Notes: generated by a model from the sequence alone, not told the origin. 64,000 nt of DNA from Phascolomyces articulosus (GCA_025677815.1 JAIXMP010000015.1:248001-312000), one strand, 5' to 3'. Numbered from the stretch's first letter, positions 34,910 through 48,040 are shown. Translations and numbers: made by a program.

Positions 34910-35965
34910 TTTTTATTATTATTATTTTTTAATAAATAAATAAAAATTGTTAAAAGATAAAGAAGTATTTGAAAAAGAAGAAAGAAAGAAAAAAAGAATT
35001 AAAATAAATAAATAAAAAAAAAGGGAAAAATAAGTTTTTATTAGGAAAACTCTTTTATTTTGCCTAAACTTGGATAATTATAAAAAAGAACTTTCTTGAA
35101 CTTCTTCCCGTTTCCTAAAAGTCTTTTTTTTTTGAGTCACGCTTTTTTTTTATTATATTTTATAGGGCATAATTATTCCTATTCAACTATTTCCATTTTT
35201 ATCAATATTATAAATGGTTTTAACCCCTTCCCCCCAAAATTAAATCTATAAGCCAAAAAAAAAAACTCATCATTGACTAACTAAATACTTCTAATGATTA
35301 TAATAATAATAAGTAAAATAACAACAACAACAACTAAAATGTGAATTTATATATATATATATATATATATATACTCCTTTTAACCCATCATAACACCGAT
35401 GCATATAAGTAACTATGTTTATATCTACATGAATATAATAATTCCTAAAAAGCTTGGCAGGGTTCCCCTTTATGCTCCCTTTCTCTCTCTCAAATAATAA
35501 ATCGCATGTTTTTTTGTGGATATAATAATAATTGATGATAATGATGATAATTCTATAAACACAACTGTAGGACGATATGACATGATTTATTATATACCAA
35601 ACAATCAAAATCATTTAAACCTAACGATTCAAGAGAAAAATATATATTTTTGGGGGGAGGATGAGGAAGTGTATGTGGATAAAAGGAGATATTTGGGTTG
35701 TTGTTTATTACCAGGCATTCTACACTCTTTTTTTTTTTTTTACTACTACTTACAACTTAGACCTTACTACTTTAAATTCATTTCACAAAAAAAAAAAATC
35801 TGTTTCTCCCCTTTTTTTTTTTACTCTCCCCTATATTTTTCCATATCTTTTCTTTCACCCTCCCACCCCCCAAACTCACCCATTATATACCCCACACACA
35901 CATATACATACATATTACATTTGATTAAGAGAAAATCTTTTTTTTTTGTCGGTCAAACTAAAACT
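34910..35965. other. Divergent intergenic region, AT-hook gene to nine-exon gene
   Basis: 1056 bp between divergent start codons. It holds A/T runs, a (TA)n tract at about 35349-35374 and a pyrimidine-rich leader (about 35800-35890) before the plus-strand start. No gene seen. Confidence 0.6.
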
Positions 35966-38375
35966 ATGATTCATGTCAATCAAAAAGATCTTTTATTCAT
36001 TTTAAATCAACATCATGATCATGATTTAATGACTTTAAATACTTCATGTCAACAAGCTATTGATCTTGAATTAGAACATAAACCACAAGGTAGGCTAATA
36101 GGAAAAAAAAAACCTCTCTCTCAAGTCCCGCCTTTTTTTTTTTTTTTGTATAACTAATATTCATCGTGTGTAAAAAAAAAAATAAAAAAAAATTTTAGTG
36201 TATACAACACGGTTAATTGTTCTCGACTTCCTTTGTCGGCAATTACAACCGAATGCGCCGCTATTAAATTGGGCTTTATGTTTCATTGGACAACGTTATT
36301 GTTTAACATCCATTCTATTTGCAGATCCCTCTTTTGATTCATTTCGTCAAAAGATTTTTCATCAATGTTTCAACGTAAAATGATTTATTTTTTTGGGGAG
36401 AGAAAAGATAAGGCTAAAAATATATATAGGATGATTATTGACAATCAAAAAAATTAAATAATTTATATTCTCCAAAAACAGTTACTAGAAACTGAAGCTT
36501 ACCGGGACCTTCAAACTCATCGACTTTTGTACGACCTTTTAAGTGATCTGCGGATGCCATCATGTGCCTGGCTTTTAGAGATCGAGGCATCTTTGCATAT
36601 GCAATATCAATACTGGTAAATAATAATAATAATAAATGTTTGGTGGGGGTGTTATATATATTTATTTATTTTATTATGTAGTCTTCAACAATGTGAACAG
36701 ATATTGGAAAATCAAGTCATTCGTCCATCTTTATGTACACTTCATGGTCAACAATGGATTGAAAACATTCCATCTAATATAATGGCTAAAAGTGTATCCA
36801 TTCAAATACGGCAAGTAGTATATATACAAAAGTGAGTGTTTCATAGAGTATGATAATAACTCAACCATGATCATCATTATAGATTAGCACTCTATCAAGA
36901 ATTACAACCTGTTGAAATGACTCCGCTTTTAAAACATTTAAAACAAATGAAAACTTATGAACCACGAGAATGTTTCCAGGTAAAACATATATATATATAA
37001 ACCAATCTATCCAAGTAATAATAATAATAATAAATAATAATAATGAAAATATTTTAGCTTTCTTCATCATTTCGACAATTCATTCAAGTGACTCCTTTAT
37101 TATTAAGTTCATTCAATAATGAGATCGACAGCATGACAGAACAATTCTTTGCAGCAGATGAAAAGGTAATGACATCTAAGGATGATCCCTGGGTTTTTTT
37201 TTTTTATTTTTTTATATTTATTTTTTCCTTTTTTAAAAGAATAAATAAATATTCTCTTTTTGGTTTTTTACACCAATTCTCCTTTATTTTCTCCTTATCT
37301 TTCATTATGTCTGCACACCCAAAGTAAATTGCCTCTTCTATATAGAAAAATAGAAAAAAAAATACCTCTTTTTTTTTACACAAACACTCCGTTTTGTTTG
37401 TTATTATTTTAGTTGGAAGCCTTGTGCCTGGATGAAGCATTACTAAAAGAACTAAAACAACAACCTTTTCCAATTCATTCATTTTCTATGGATTTATTAA
37501 ATGAATGTTTTCAAATTCTTGGTTCTGTTCCATCAAGGTATATATATATATATATAATCAACTTTTATAGTGATGCAATTATTAATTGGAGTGAAGTATA
37601 TTTCTTTTTTGAGGGGGGAAGGAGAGGAGTGCGTGTGTGGGGGGGAGGAGAAAATCTAAACAGAAGAACGTGAGCCAAGGAGATATAGAGAGATCATATA
37701 AACCAGTTTGGATTATCATCATTATTACCATGTATTTTCTGATCAAATCTATCATAATAGATTCATGCCACATATCACCTTGATAAATATATCATTGATG
37801 CAGACATTTCTTCAATTTCACCATAATCAGGTAATTTTTTTTTATGAGTAAAAATATATCTCAATGCAAGCCAAATTGACAATAAAGGAGGAAAAAAAAA
37901 GAAAAGGAAAAATGCTTTTGGGGGTGGAGATCTATTCTTCAACTTTTTGACGCTTAACAACAACAACAACAACAACAACAACAATATTATTATTATATAG
38001 GATATCACGTGGGATGAATGCTGTCGGTTGTGTGATTCTGCATGGGGGCATGCCTTTGCTTCTTTACTCGATCGAGCCATGTTTGAGAACTGCCCGGCAT
38101 CGGAATCCATCATGATTCGATCCTTGGCAAAACTTTGTTCTTGTTCTATACTAGTCTATCATCTATTAGACATTCAGTATTCAAAACAATTACGAATTCA
38201 ATTATGGAAACGGTATTCAGATCATCGTACTTTATTTATTCAATCCTTTGATCATGATGATACAACAACAAGTAATAATAATAATAGTAGTGCTACCAAC
38301 AACAACAACAATATCAAGAAAAGACATTCATTGGCACGCGATTTAACAATAGTGCAGCGACTGTTGTTTACATAG
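35966..38375 (+). CDS. Unrecognised nine-exon gene, soluble helical protein
   Basis: Nine exons keep phase: 35966-36089, 36199-36374, 36482-36615, 36682-36831, 36883-36979, 37058-37165, 37413-37537, 37761-37830 and 38001-38375; 452 residues. The product is predicted helical and soluble, with no signal peptide, membrane helix or known motif. Recurrent short helices (LLNWALCFIGQRYCLTSIL, PSCAWLLEIEASLHMQYQY, MDLLNECFQILGSVPSR, WDECCRLCDSAWGHAFASLL) suggest an alpha-helical scaffold. An Asn-rich tract near the C-terminus (about residues 405-430) comes from AAT/AAC repeats and precedes the ending DLTIVQRLLFT. Many consistent splice borders argue strongly that this is a real gene. An apparent GC donor at 36811 is not needed, since a strong GTGAGT donor at 36832 is in phase. 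No function is proposed. Confidence 0.75.
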
Positions 38376-41300
38376 AAGCAAAAGAAGGGTCCTTTTTTTT
38401 TGCCAAGAAACGGGGTTTTTTTTATATTCATTAAGGAGTTCAATAAAAAAAAATAACCATTAAAAGGAATTTTTTTCCTTTTTTTTATTTTACCCGCATA
38501 TAATTCAAAGACACATGAAATCTTGCATTGATATATTGGATTATATATATATATATATATTATATACATAATGAAAAGAATGTTTAGTAATAGGACTATA
38601 TAATAGATCTCTTCTTACTATTTATTAAACTTGGTAAATCACTCTATAATATAACACTATATGTTTTTGTTGCATAAATCAAATCAATGAAAAAAACACG
38701 CGATTATATACCTATGCATCTTGTTTCGAATGTTCTCTCCATCCCCCTTTTTTTCTTGCTTCTTCAATAATAATAATATTATCATTTTCATTATCATTGA
38801 TTATTATTTATTAACTTGGTAGAAGAAGTAGAGTATATTACTTTAAGGACTAGGTGCTTTCCCCCCCCTCTCCTCTTCCTCCATGAATATATAGATATGG
38901 ACTTTTTTGGTCCTTGTCATCCTTCCCCTTCTCTCCCCCCCCAGAGTGTGTGCTTACGTGATTACATCACCCTTTTTAAAAAAAAAGAAGATGTCATGGG
39001 AGAAAGGAAGAGGAGTTAAGAGAGTTGTCATCCATCCTTCCTACCTCTATAACATCACTATACATTATTATTTATTTTCTTGGCATTTCTCCAAGAAGAA
39101 CGACGACCGCACACCTAGAAACAACATAACCTAACACATTGCTTTTTTTTTGATGAGGATAACTACAACTACTATATAGATCTATAGTATTCTATTCTAT
39201 TCTATTCTACTTATTAACAGAAAAAAAAATAGATCTCAATCAATAATCTATTTTCTTGACATTTTATAAGAAAGACAATGATGATCTATTTATGTCAACC
39301 AAAAAAAAAACCATCTACTTGTTATCTATTAAGTGATGGTAGAAGATACGGAAGTAAATTCGGATCAAGCGAATGATTAGTGAGCTTATCTGATGTTGAG
39401 TGTTATGTGGAGGGGACACGATAGGTCTTGTCAAAAATCTCTTGAGGTAATTAATAATATTGACAAAAAAAATAAATAAATCTAAAAATGTAACATATGA
39501 GCGAATGTCTGTGTTACAAACAAACCTGTAAAAGTGAATGACATGTGTATACTCGTGGTTATTTTTTTTATTAGATGCTATTTTCCATCGTCGTCGTGGT
39601 TGTTGTAAATAATAATGACACAATCAAAAAAAAAAGAAGGAAAACAACAGACGATATTCGAGGGGGGGAAGGGAAAGAAGGGAGTTGTGTATGAAAAATA
39701 GTAATAGATAAATATTACTAGAACGACGACGGCGATCATTATCTTATATTCTATCTATTCGTTCTATTATTATTATTATCATTATTAAATAAATGAAAGA
39801 CAGAAAGATTCTTTGTTCTTGTAATATGGGTATATATCTTTCTCGATGGAGTAATCGACCCATTTATAATAAGATCACTCATAATATCAAATTTTTATGT
39901 ACAAGAAAAAAACAATTATCCTTTATTGGGAGAATATACGAGTAATACAGCGTAAAAAAAACAAGTATTATTCAGAAAATTGAAATGAAAATTTCAAATT
40001 TCAAAATAAACGGCTTGATGATGATGGAATTATATTATATGTAATGGTTTATTTTATAAAAAGTATTCCTTGGATAACAAAAGAAATGATATTATTTTGT
40101 GAATCGCAAAGTATCTTTTGACCATTTTGGATATCTAGAAGAATAATGAATATCCAGTGTTGATTTTGGATAACAATTTTTATTTCTATATATTTCTTTT
40201 GTGACATACAATGAAAATAACTTTTACAAAGTGTAATGACTTTGTATATATTATTTTAAAAAAGGAAAACTTAAGCTTTGATGGTATTTTGAACATCCCA
40301 TCATTGGATCACTAACCTTGATCATTCGGTTACTCAATTCCGCTTCAAGGTCTCTCTGACCGTGTATCAGTCGACTCGGTCAACTCTCCGGTTGGATTTC
40401 AAGCCCTAATTACTTTCCTTTACATGCTGGACCATAAATCATTGATCAAAAAAAAATATTGTGTATAATAAGTGGATAATATATAGAATACTTCAAGTAA
40501 CAGAAGGAAGAAGGTTCCGTTTTTCTTCTTATTCTTTAACCTTCCTGAAGTACTGGTAAGTTATGGGTGTTTTTTCGATAATACATTGTAGATTTTATAA
40601 TGAATCTGAATAGAGTGAAGGTTATGTTCTACATGCGAACTAACAAAGAACATCTCTATAGGTGTTTCCCATGAGGTAAACACCCAAACAAACATGTTTG
40701 ACACTTTGGTATTTAACCACACGCTAGTTAAGAATAAACAAGGGGCTGAAGCGATTGTATCCTATCCTAAATACTAAAAAAAAATACATATACTATTATT
40801 CATATTCTATGGATCAGTGATTTCCTCCGTTGGTCATGCAAATACACTTGATAGTGTATCAATAAACAAGGTAAAGTAATAAAGATCCATAGATTTATGG
40901 ATCAGTGTGGAAAATATTGATGAATCATTCCAGACATGTTAGTTATAGGTCAAAAAAAAACAAGACTGCTTGATAAAATTAACAATATTACATAATAAAT
41001 CAGTAGTAGACATATGTTAAAACGATATGAGTATATTAGATATTAAAATCAACTATCAAGTATTATTTTCTTCTGTGACAATACTGGATGGGGTGGGTAC
41101 AATTGGAAAAATAAGCGTCACTGTATGAAAGATGATTTTTTAGTAATTCTGTATTTCATGGAACTAAAATTAAAGCAGAAGGCTAGTAACTATTTTTTTT
41201 TCAAACGTACATACGCACAAACATACATTTATATATACACCTATATGTAAAAAAGCATAATTTTAGATAGTATGGGTGAATAACTTTTATTTCTTATAGA

Positions 41301-42329
41301 CATTTTTGTAAAACCAGGAAAGATATCACCAGTAAATCAAATGCTAAAGCTTGAAGTGCAAAGAGAAAAATCTCTGCATTAGTGAATATATATGATATAT
41401 CTATCACAAGTACTAACTGAACAATGTAAATGCCTGGAAGTTCTCGGTCATAAAGAAAAATGAAACAAAGGAAGAAATAAGGGACGGTGAATTAAAATTG
41501 GCTGATGGTCACTCTTCTGTGATAATGAACCTGAATTTGCTACAAATAATGATGAGTTACGTACAAGTGAGTATATTATTTCAGGTAAAATAGAGTTATT
41601 AGATATAAATTATAATATGGATACTCAGGTACAGCTTTCTATATAATTATTATTCTTTTTAAGTAACATTATTCAATTGTTGGACATGGATTGTTCATAT
41701 GGTTGGGTGGCTCGTGTAAGAAGGAGCAAGAAGTTATCATATCCAACAGAAAATGAAGATAAAATATTTTCCACATTATACGATTATTCAAGAAACACAA
41801 GCGGAAATATGAGACTATGAACCGTCTTGGCAAGAAACGTCAATAATCTATCCCCTTTGTCACTAGTAAATTTCTATAGGAAGGTATCCAACCCGGAAGC
41901 AGCAAGATGTAGGTAGCATTATTAAAAAAAACAACTTAAAAAAGCCATCTAATGAAAAATAATGCACTGAAACTCAACTCTCCTGTATTTATTATCCAGA
42001 AAAATAACCAGTAGAGAAATACTTTTTTTTTTCATTAGAAGCAACATATATATATTTATCTTTTTTTCTCCATACATAAATAATGTAAAAACCGCTTCGT
42101 TTAGTCCCATTAATTGCCTTAATCATCAGTAATATACATTATTTATAATTATCATAATGAATCTGAAAGTAATTTATGTTATTTCCACACACATATATAT
42201 GGGTTGTTGTCTATGACTTACTGCTTTGATATTCACCAGACGACTTTTAATAAATATTTCTTGATGCTTATAATTAAGGGATCCATATTACTATCAACCA
42301 ATGAAATGCTATGTCTTCCATATAATTTG
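38376..42329. other. Long gene-free stretch before the retrotransposon
   Basis: Nearly 4 kb without a supportable gene. A (TCTAT)n run lies at about 39187-39208. A less A/T-rich island at about 40290-40440 and scattered, stop-riddled protein-like frames at about 41300-41900 may be remnants of old insertions. No tRNA or other RNA gene could be recognised. Confidence 0.5.
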
Positions 42330-42462
42330 TAACATAGAGACGTAGTCGAGTATCGCGCGCGGCAAACCACACCTCTTTATATACTTTCTAAATCCCTTTT
42401 TTTTTCTATTTTAAAATAATTACACACTGTCATCAAATAAACAAGAAAAAGCCATAAAAAAC

Positions 42463-43840
42463 GTGTTTACACAAAACAAAGTAATTATATCTACGATCGC
42501 ATCACCTCCAGAACATAAAATTCATAAACACCGTACTACCCCTACCACATTGTTACACACCTCCAAAGTTATTGGATATAACAAATCAAAAATAGATGGT
42601 AGTAGCAACAATAACGAGCAACAAATCAACAACAACAGTCAACCTCTCATAGAGGAGGATATTGACTCATTTCCTTCCTTACCATCACCGACCGCAAGCC
42701 AAGTGGAAATCAATAATGTTCCACAATGGGCACAATTTCTTGTACGCAACCAACAAGAAATGCAAAAGAAAATGGAAGCACAAGAAACGGAACTCAAAGT
42801 TCAGAGTGGAAAGCTTCAACTCCTCCAAAAGCTTATGGAAGAGAATAAAGAACTTAAAGCTCAACTCGAAGCAGCCAAGGCACGAATTAGGGAATTCGAA
42901 TCGCAAGACCCCACAAAGAACATTGAATTAGAGAATATCACTACAGAAACTGTAGATCAAGATATTCTCCTCACAGGAACATGTGAGTCAATTCACTCAA
43001 TCTCACAGGAAGAATGGGAGAAACGTAAGGGTGAAATTGAAGCCAAAAAGCAACAACAACAGCAACAAGATGAAGAAAAACAGATGAAACAATTGAAAAA
43101 ATTGGATAATCAGCAAAAGCATCGTCAACAGCAACCAAAGCCAAAGGAAAACGATACAACCACCTCCTACGCCCATATCGCTAGCAGAAACGTTGTACCA
43201 AAAAAAAAGAGTACAACCGTCACCCCCATCAGAAAAAATGATTGAATGGGCACGTCGTCTCCTCCAGTCAGCAATGGGCCCCACCGCATACAAATTCGTA
43301 TATATGGGTGCCCCTCGTCGGGCTTTACATAGTGAAATTCGGAAAGCTCTCAGTTTAGTTGGCATAGCAAAAGAAAGAATTATCGATATTCAATTCCCAA
43401 CTCATGGTATAGTAGGAATTCTGGTCCATGCAGCGTATGAAAAAGAAGTCCGTGAACTACTTACTCAAGCAAAGCTTGCGCCAAAAGATGGGTTTAATCC
43501 TACTGCAGCCTCAACAATTGGTAACCCAACACTTTTAGCAACTTTATCAGAAGAAGAACGTTCACTTGAAGCTAAAAAGCTATACCAAGAAAGGATGTTC
43601 GAAATGTGCTCCCGCATGCCCAAGAAACATCTTGGAATTGCCATTTTACGCCATTTTACTTCCTTACCAAAAGAGGATCAACACCATGTGGATTCGGAAT
43701 ACTGGACTAAATTCCAAGAAAAGTATCCAAAGCCAATTTACAACAAACGGCCTCGATTAGATACAGCTGAAGATGCTAGACATTTGTTGTCAGGTAACAA
43801 TGGCAACAATAACGATGGATCGGAACCTATGCAAGAATAA
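42463..43840 (+). pseudogene. LINE ORF1: coiled-coil, RNA-binding-type protein, one frameshift
   Basis: The frame is open from 42415, but the first in-frame ATG is at 42760, so the original start codon may be lost; the nominal start here is a GTG at 42463. A heptad-like coiled coil covers about residues 95-150 (QEMQKKMEAQETEL onward). A Gln-rich linker follows. The first frame stops at 43245; the continuation runs in the next frame from 43193 to 43840, the change falling in the A9 run at 43200-43208. The second part has a compact alpha/beta stretch (FVYMGAPRRALHSEIRKAL, ERIIDIQFPTHGIVGILVHA) resembling an RNA-recognition fold; this is inference. ORF1 proteins of LINEs bind the element RNA. 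The stop TAA overlaps the ORF2 start by one base. Confidence 0.7.
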
Positions 43841-46800
43841 TGATAGACCATATAAAAATCGGTCTATTAAATGCAACTGGGATAGAAAAATCACCAGTTG
43901 AAATAACTGAATTCTGTAATAATAACAATATCGACATCATACTCATCACCGAAACTTTTCTTGTCCGCGGGCGGCTCTATACTGACTGGCTTCAGTATCA
44001 CAACTATGCAATCCAACCCAACCCAAAAAAAAGAGGACAAGGCGGATTAACACTTCTTGTACGACCCGACCTAAATGTCCATATTCATCACTTACCTAAC
44101 ACAAATCGATTTTCCTTATCATTCCGCATTGGCACTTATACTTTCCATGGCCTCTACCTACCACCTTTACGACACTTAACGATAACTCTGCTATACAGCT
44201 GCTGGATAATCTATATATTAATGAACAAACTATTATATTTGGAGACCTAAACGCAAGATCAAAAATTGTAACAGGAGACAAATCTAATAATTCACGCGGT
44301 ATAAAAGCCCTTGAACCGTGGATTAACAGCAACGGATTACATGTTTGGAATGGATCACTTGCAAGATCACAACCGACTTTCCGAACAATAGCTGGAACAA
44401 GTATCATTGATTTGTTTATATCAATGGAAAACGCAGTACGAAATCCATCAATGCAAATCCACGATATGAAGTCCATTAATACACACCATCACCTTTGTAC
44501 ACTGTCCTTTTCACCGCAAACTCCGTGGCAACTTTTACCAACACCAAACTCACCTCGACAACATTGGAAATTGCAACGTTTGTCTGATCCTGAAATTCGA
44601 AACTTATATATCCAAAAGTTCAAAGAAAACATTGCCAGCATAGAACAAATCCTTGATCAACAATATGCAAGCGAGATCGAAAACATGGTCCCAGACTCAA
44701 TAGCAATAGAACAACTAGGTCATGATATTATCTCAGCAATACACGATGCGCTAGACAACAGTATCACACGTAAAAAAGCAAGACCAAAGACTTGGAACTG
44801 GTTTTGGACAGATGATCTGCAGCAAAAAGCAGAACAACGAGAAAAGGCATATCAATGATGGAGACGATCACCAAATAACATAGTTGTTGGTGCCAAACTT
44901 TGGACTAATTATATCCAAAGCTGTGAGGAATTTTCAAAAGAAATAAGCAGAACACGTCGACGTACCTGGAAACAATTTTGTACGAAACTTGGCAATGCTC
45001 CCGATAATGAAGCGAATACCACCATCAAGCGGATGCGTCGAAATAGACAACCTTCACAAATATTTTCGCATCCAGATGGGCCACAACAGGCAGTAGAAAC
45101 AATGATAACACACCTATCAAATGTCTTTGGTGGTGAAAATACACAAAAAAGTAAATCCAGACCGACAGCTTATTTAAAACAACAGATCTTCGATACCCCT
45201 GCAGATGATAATCCTTTTCCAGCACCAGATATAGAATTTATCATCAGCAAGATGGCACCACGCAAAGCTCCAGGTGACGATCACATCACAGGAGCAATGC
45301 TCAAACCAATTATGCATCCATTATCTCAAATACTAAGCAAATTTTTAAACTTTGCTGGTGTTGGTCATGGACACCTATATCTTGGAGAACAGCACAAGTA
45401 GTTCCCATATATAAAAAGGGAGATCCAACAGCTGCTTCAAATTATCGTCCAATTAGCCTTACAAGTGCTCTTAGGAAACTACTTGAACGTTGTCTACTAC
45501 CAAAACTACTGAATTCAATACCATCATTAGATATTGCACAAGGGGGTTTCCGCCACCATCGTGGTGCTCTTGACCAAGCCTTTTCGCTCCATATGCTCAT
45601 CCGACAATATCAACAACAATACAACAACTCACCAGTACTTGCTTTCCTTGACATCAAATCAGCATATGATTCAGTAGATCGCGGTATCATTTGGTCAACG
45701 TTGCAGGAAAACCTGCCGAGCGCTCTGTTCCACTTGATCCGCCATATGTTTGACGATGTACGCATTGCTGTAATACTACAGAACTACCAATCCCGCTTCA
45801 TTAACCCAAAAAAAGGTGTTTTACAAGGTTCCATCCTTAGTCCTCTCCTATACGCCGTTTTTATTGACACCCTACCACGCCGCCTACGTATCAACATGCA
45901 TGTTCGATGTGAAAACCCATTGTTCCTCCGATCAACTATAAAAAAAGGAACCACTGAAGCATCAGCTCAACAGCTAAAATATGAAGGTGGAAAGAATGGA
46001 CGTCCTGACTGCAACAGGCCTGATAAATCGAACCTCGTTGTTTCAGCTCGTCTCTATGCCGACGATGTTGCATTGATAGGATCCCCAGCAGATATGAAAC
46101 GCTTATTACGAGTAGCAGAAAGACATTCCCTGGACCATGGATACAAATGGCACCCCGGTAAGTGTGCCATTATTGAACCACCAACTCCAATCCTTGCCCC
46201 TAACACCAACAACCTACCACCATCATCAGCATTACAATATCAGCTATACAACAAAACAATACCTTTGGTTAGCAACTTTCAATACCTTGGGATTCCATTT
46301 GATCACAATGGTATTAATTCTGCACAGCTAATAAACCAACAAACCACCAAAGCAACAGGAAGCATGGCTCTACTGCGACAACTTGGTGTGCATCAGTATG
46401 GCATGGGTTTATGGCCGGCACTTCGAATATACCGCACCTTTGTCAGACCAGTTCTGGAATATGGAATAGCAATTGCCAACCTTACAGCAACACAAAAAAA
46501 TAAACTCCATGATGCACAAAAAGGATGTATAAAAATGGCCCTTAATAGGAATAAAGCAACACATTTTCCAACCATTGTTCCAATGGTGTTATCAGACCTG
46601 CCATCAATGCACACCCGTACCTGTACATTACAACTTAAATTTGTTGCTCGACTTCAAAACCTACCAACCACCACACTGGCTCGATCCATTGAACTATCTT
46701 TTCTCTGGAATAAGAAAAAAGATAAACATTGGAAACATCTTACGTCGAACAACCCTTTTTACCAGCTTTACTCCAGATTGAAATATAGCAACAACCCTCC

Positions 46801-47335
46801 AAAGAATCCACTTGAACAAGCAATCTCCCAAAAACGGGATGAAGAATATAAAAGCCGGGTTAATAAAAAGAAAACTATTCGCTGTCTTCGGGATAAAAGA
46901 ATGATCGACCCAGTATTATATCTTCCTGCTACTTCACGAGACCGACACAGGCTAATAAAATGGAGAATGCATTGGCTTCCCTCCTATCCTCTAAAAGATT
47001 GTCGATGTGGCCATCCTGCGGCAAATAGGGAACACTTCGCAAATTGTCCACTAATGGAAGAAATTCTTGAGGAATTATCATTTACATTTGGAACAATACC
47101 TGAACTTAAACAAGGCATGCAACCACTCGACTATATTTTAAACCACCTTCCACGTTCAGAAATTGGCCTATCTCGTGGAAAATGGATAAACTGCTGGTTC
47201 GTTCTAATCCGTGTTCTCCGGGAAATTGACCGCCTAAGTCACCCCGAAGACGACTACGAAGAAGATGAACCAGAACCTGAAGAACCACCGCTACCATCAC
47301 AACTCACATCTCAATCAACTCAAGAAAACAATTAA
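43840..47335 (+). pseudogene. LINE ORF2: endonuclease and reverse transcriptase, three breaks
   Basis: Starts at ATG 43840, overlapping the ORF1 stop (TAATG). An endonuclease/exonuclease/phosphatase domain (LITETFLV, then IIFGDLNARSK, and a truncated-looking catalytic tail) runs to about 44520. Breaks are a frameshift near 44175, an in-frame TGA at 44856-44858 (possibly a CGA-to-TGA change, since TGG AGA CGA follows) and a frameshift between about 45345 and 45367. The reverse transcriptase spans about 45230-46320 and includes [64 protein letters not shown] and [10 protein letters not shown] (catalytic Asp pair at 46061-46066). A thumb region and a CRCG-x7-H-x3-C knuckle (about 47000-47050) follow. 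The longest intact piece is 45593-47335, 580 residues. It serves target-primed reverse transcription in working elements. Confidence 0.85.
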
Positions 47336-47767
47336 TTTGCTTCTCTTTCTATACTCCCCTCCTATAAAATTTTCTCTTTTATCTTTTTTTTCTTCATTTT
47401 ACAATTGTACTATCACCACCTCATCCACACTAGCTTAGCTTTTCCTCCTAAAGGGGGGTTTTTTCAGCTAATGCTATATATCTTTATTCATTTATAACTT
47501 CACATCAAAGTACCGCAAGGAAGCGACCATATGCCTATAGGCGCAGGTCAAGCCAGTCTTCCACATTAATAAAATATAAATTTTAACCTAATTTGTAACA
47601 TAATAATTAATTTTTATAATATCAGCCTCTTAAACAGTAATACCATTTCGGATTTTGTGAACAGCTACTATGCTTGAAGGAATAAATTGTGGCGCTGTTA
47701 GTGCATTATTTGTTGAACCACTTGTTACTTTTTTGAGTTTCTAGCGTGTGAACTGTTGCTGCTTTTC

Positions 47768-47781
47768 GTTACCATGGCAAC
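47768..47781. promoter_or_regulatory. Perfect X-box (RFX/Crt1-type site)
   Basis: GTTACCATGGCAAC fits the RFX-family X-box GTNRCC-(N)-RGYAAC, with both half-sites intact. It lies 167 bp before the start of the H2B-like gene and beyond the retrotransposon end. RFX proteins in fungi (for example Crt1) control DNA-damage and cell-cycle genes. Whether this site is used is inference. Confidence 0.55.
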
Positions 47782-47947
47782 GGTGTAACTTTAAAATATA
47801 AAAAAAGAAAATTAAAATCTAATCATGTATGTGTTGTTGCCACAGATTTTTAGCATTTACTACTTTTAGCATTTTTTTTTATGTTAAAAAAAGCGTTAAT
47901 CCTTTTAATTATATTTTTTTCTTCTTCTTTACAGTCAAGAAAAAAAA

Positions 47948-48009
47948 ATGTACAAGAGACCAAGTAGAACTAGCTGCAGAGGTAAAAATGAAAGTTTTTA
48001 ATAGAGGGG

Positions 48010-48040
<31 letters not shown>

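Larger units (their letters stand above)
42330..47590 (+). mobile_element. Non-LTR (LINE) retrotransposon, nearly full length, broken
   Basis: A two-ORF element. ORF1 encodes a coiled-coil nucleic-acid-binding-type protein. ORF2 encodes an apurinic/apyrimidinic-like endonuclease, a reverse transcriptase with the YADD catalytic motif and a C-terminal Cys/His knuckle. It is less A/T-rich than the flanks. No LTR is present. The 5' border is set loosely at the less A/T-rich leader near 42340, the 3' border after the 3' untranslated region, where an A/T-rich tail begins (about 47560-47590). That 3' region holds a possible CCTCC-loop-GGGGG stem (47446-47459) and a GCCTATAGGC palindrome (about 47535-47544), which could be reverse-transcriptase recognition structures. 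Target-site duplications were not found. At least four frame breaks mean this copy cannot move by itself. RNase H was not seen; clade assignment needs an RT tree. Confidence 0.85.

Noticed and set aside
36811..36812. A second GC-AG intron in the nine-exon gene
   Set aside because: A strong GTGAGT donor at 36832 also keeps phase, so a GC donor is not needed.
40330..40430. Possible tRNA or other RNA gene in a less A/T-rich island
   Set aside because: A GGTTGGATTTC stretch loosely recalls a tRNA B box, but no cloverleaf, A box or anticodon arm could be built.
41300..41900. Possible retroelement coding remnants
   Set aside because: Short protein-like stretches are interrupted by many stops and carry no recognisable motif.
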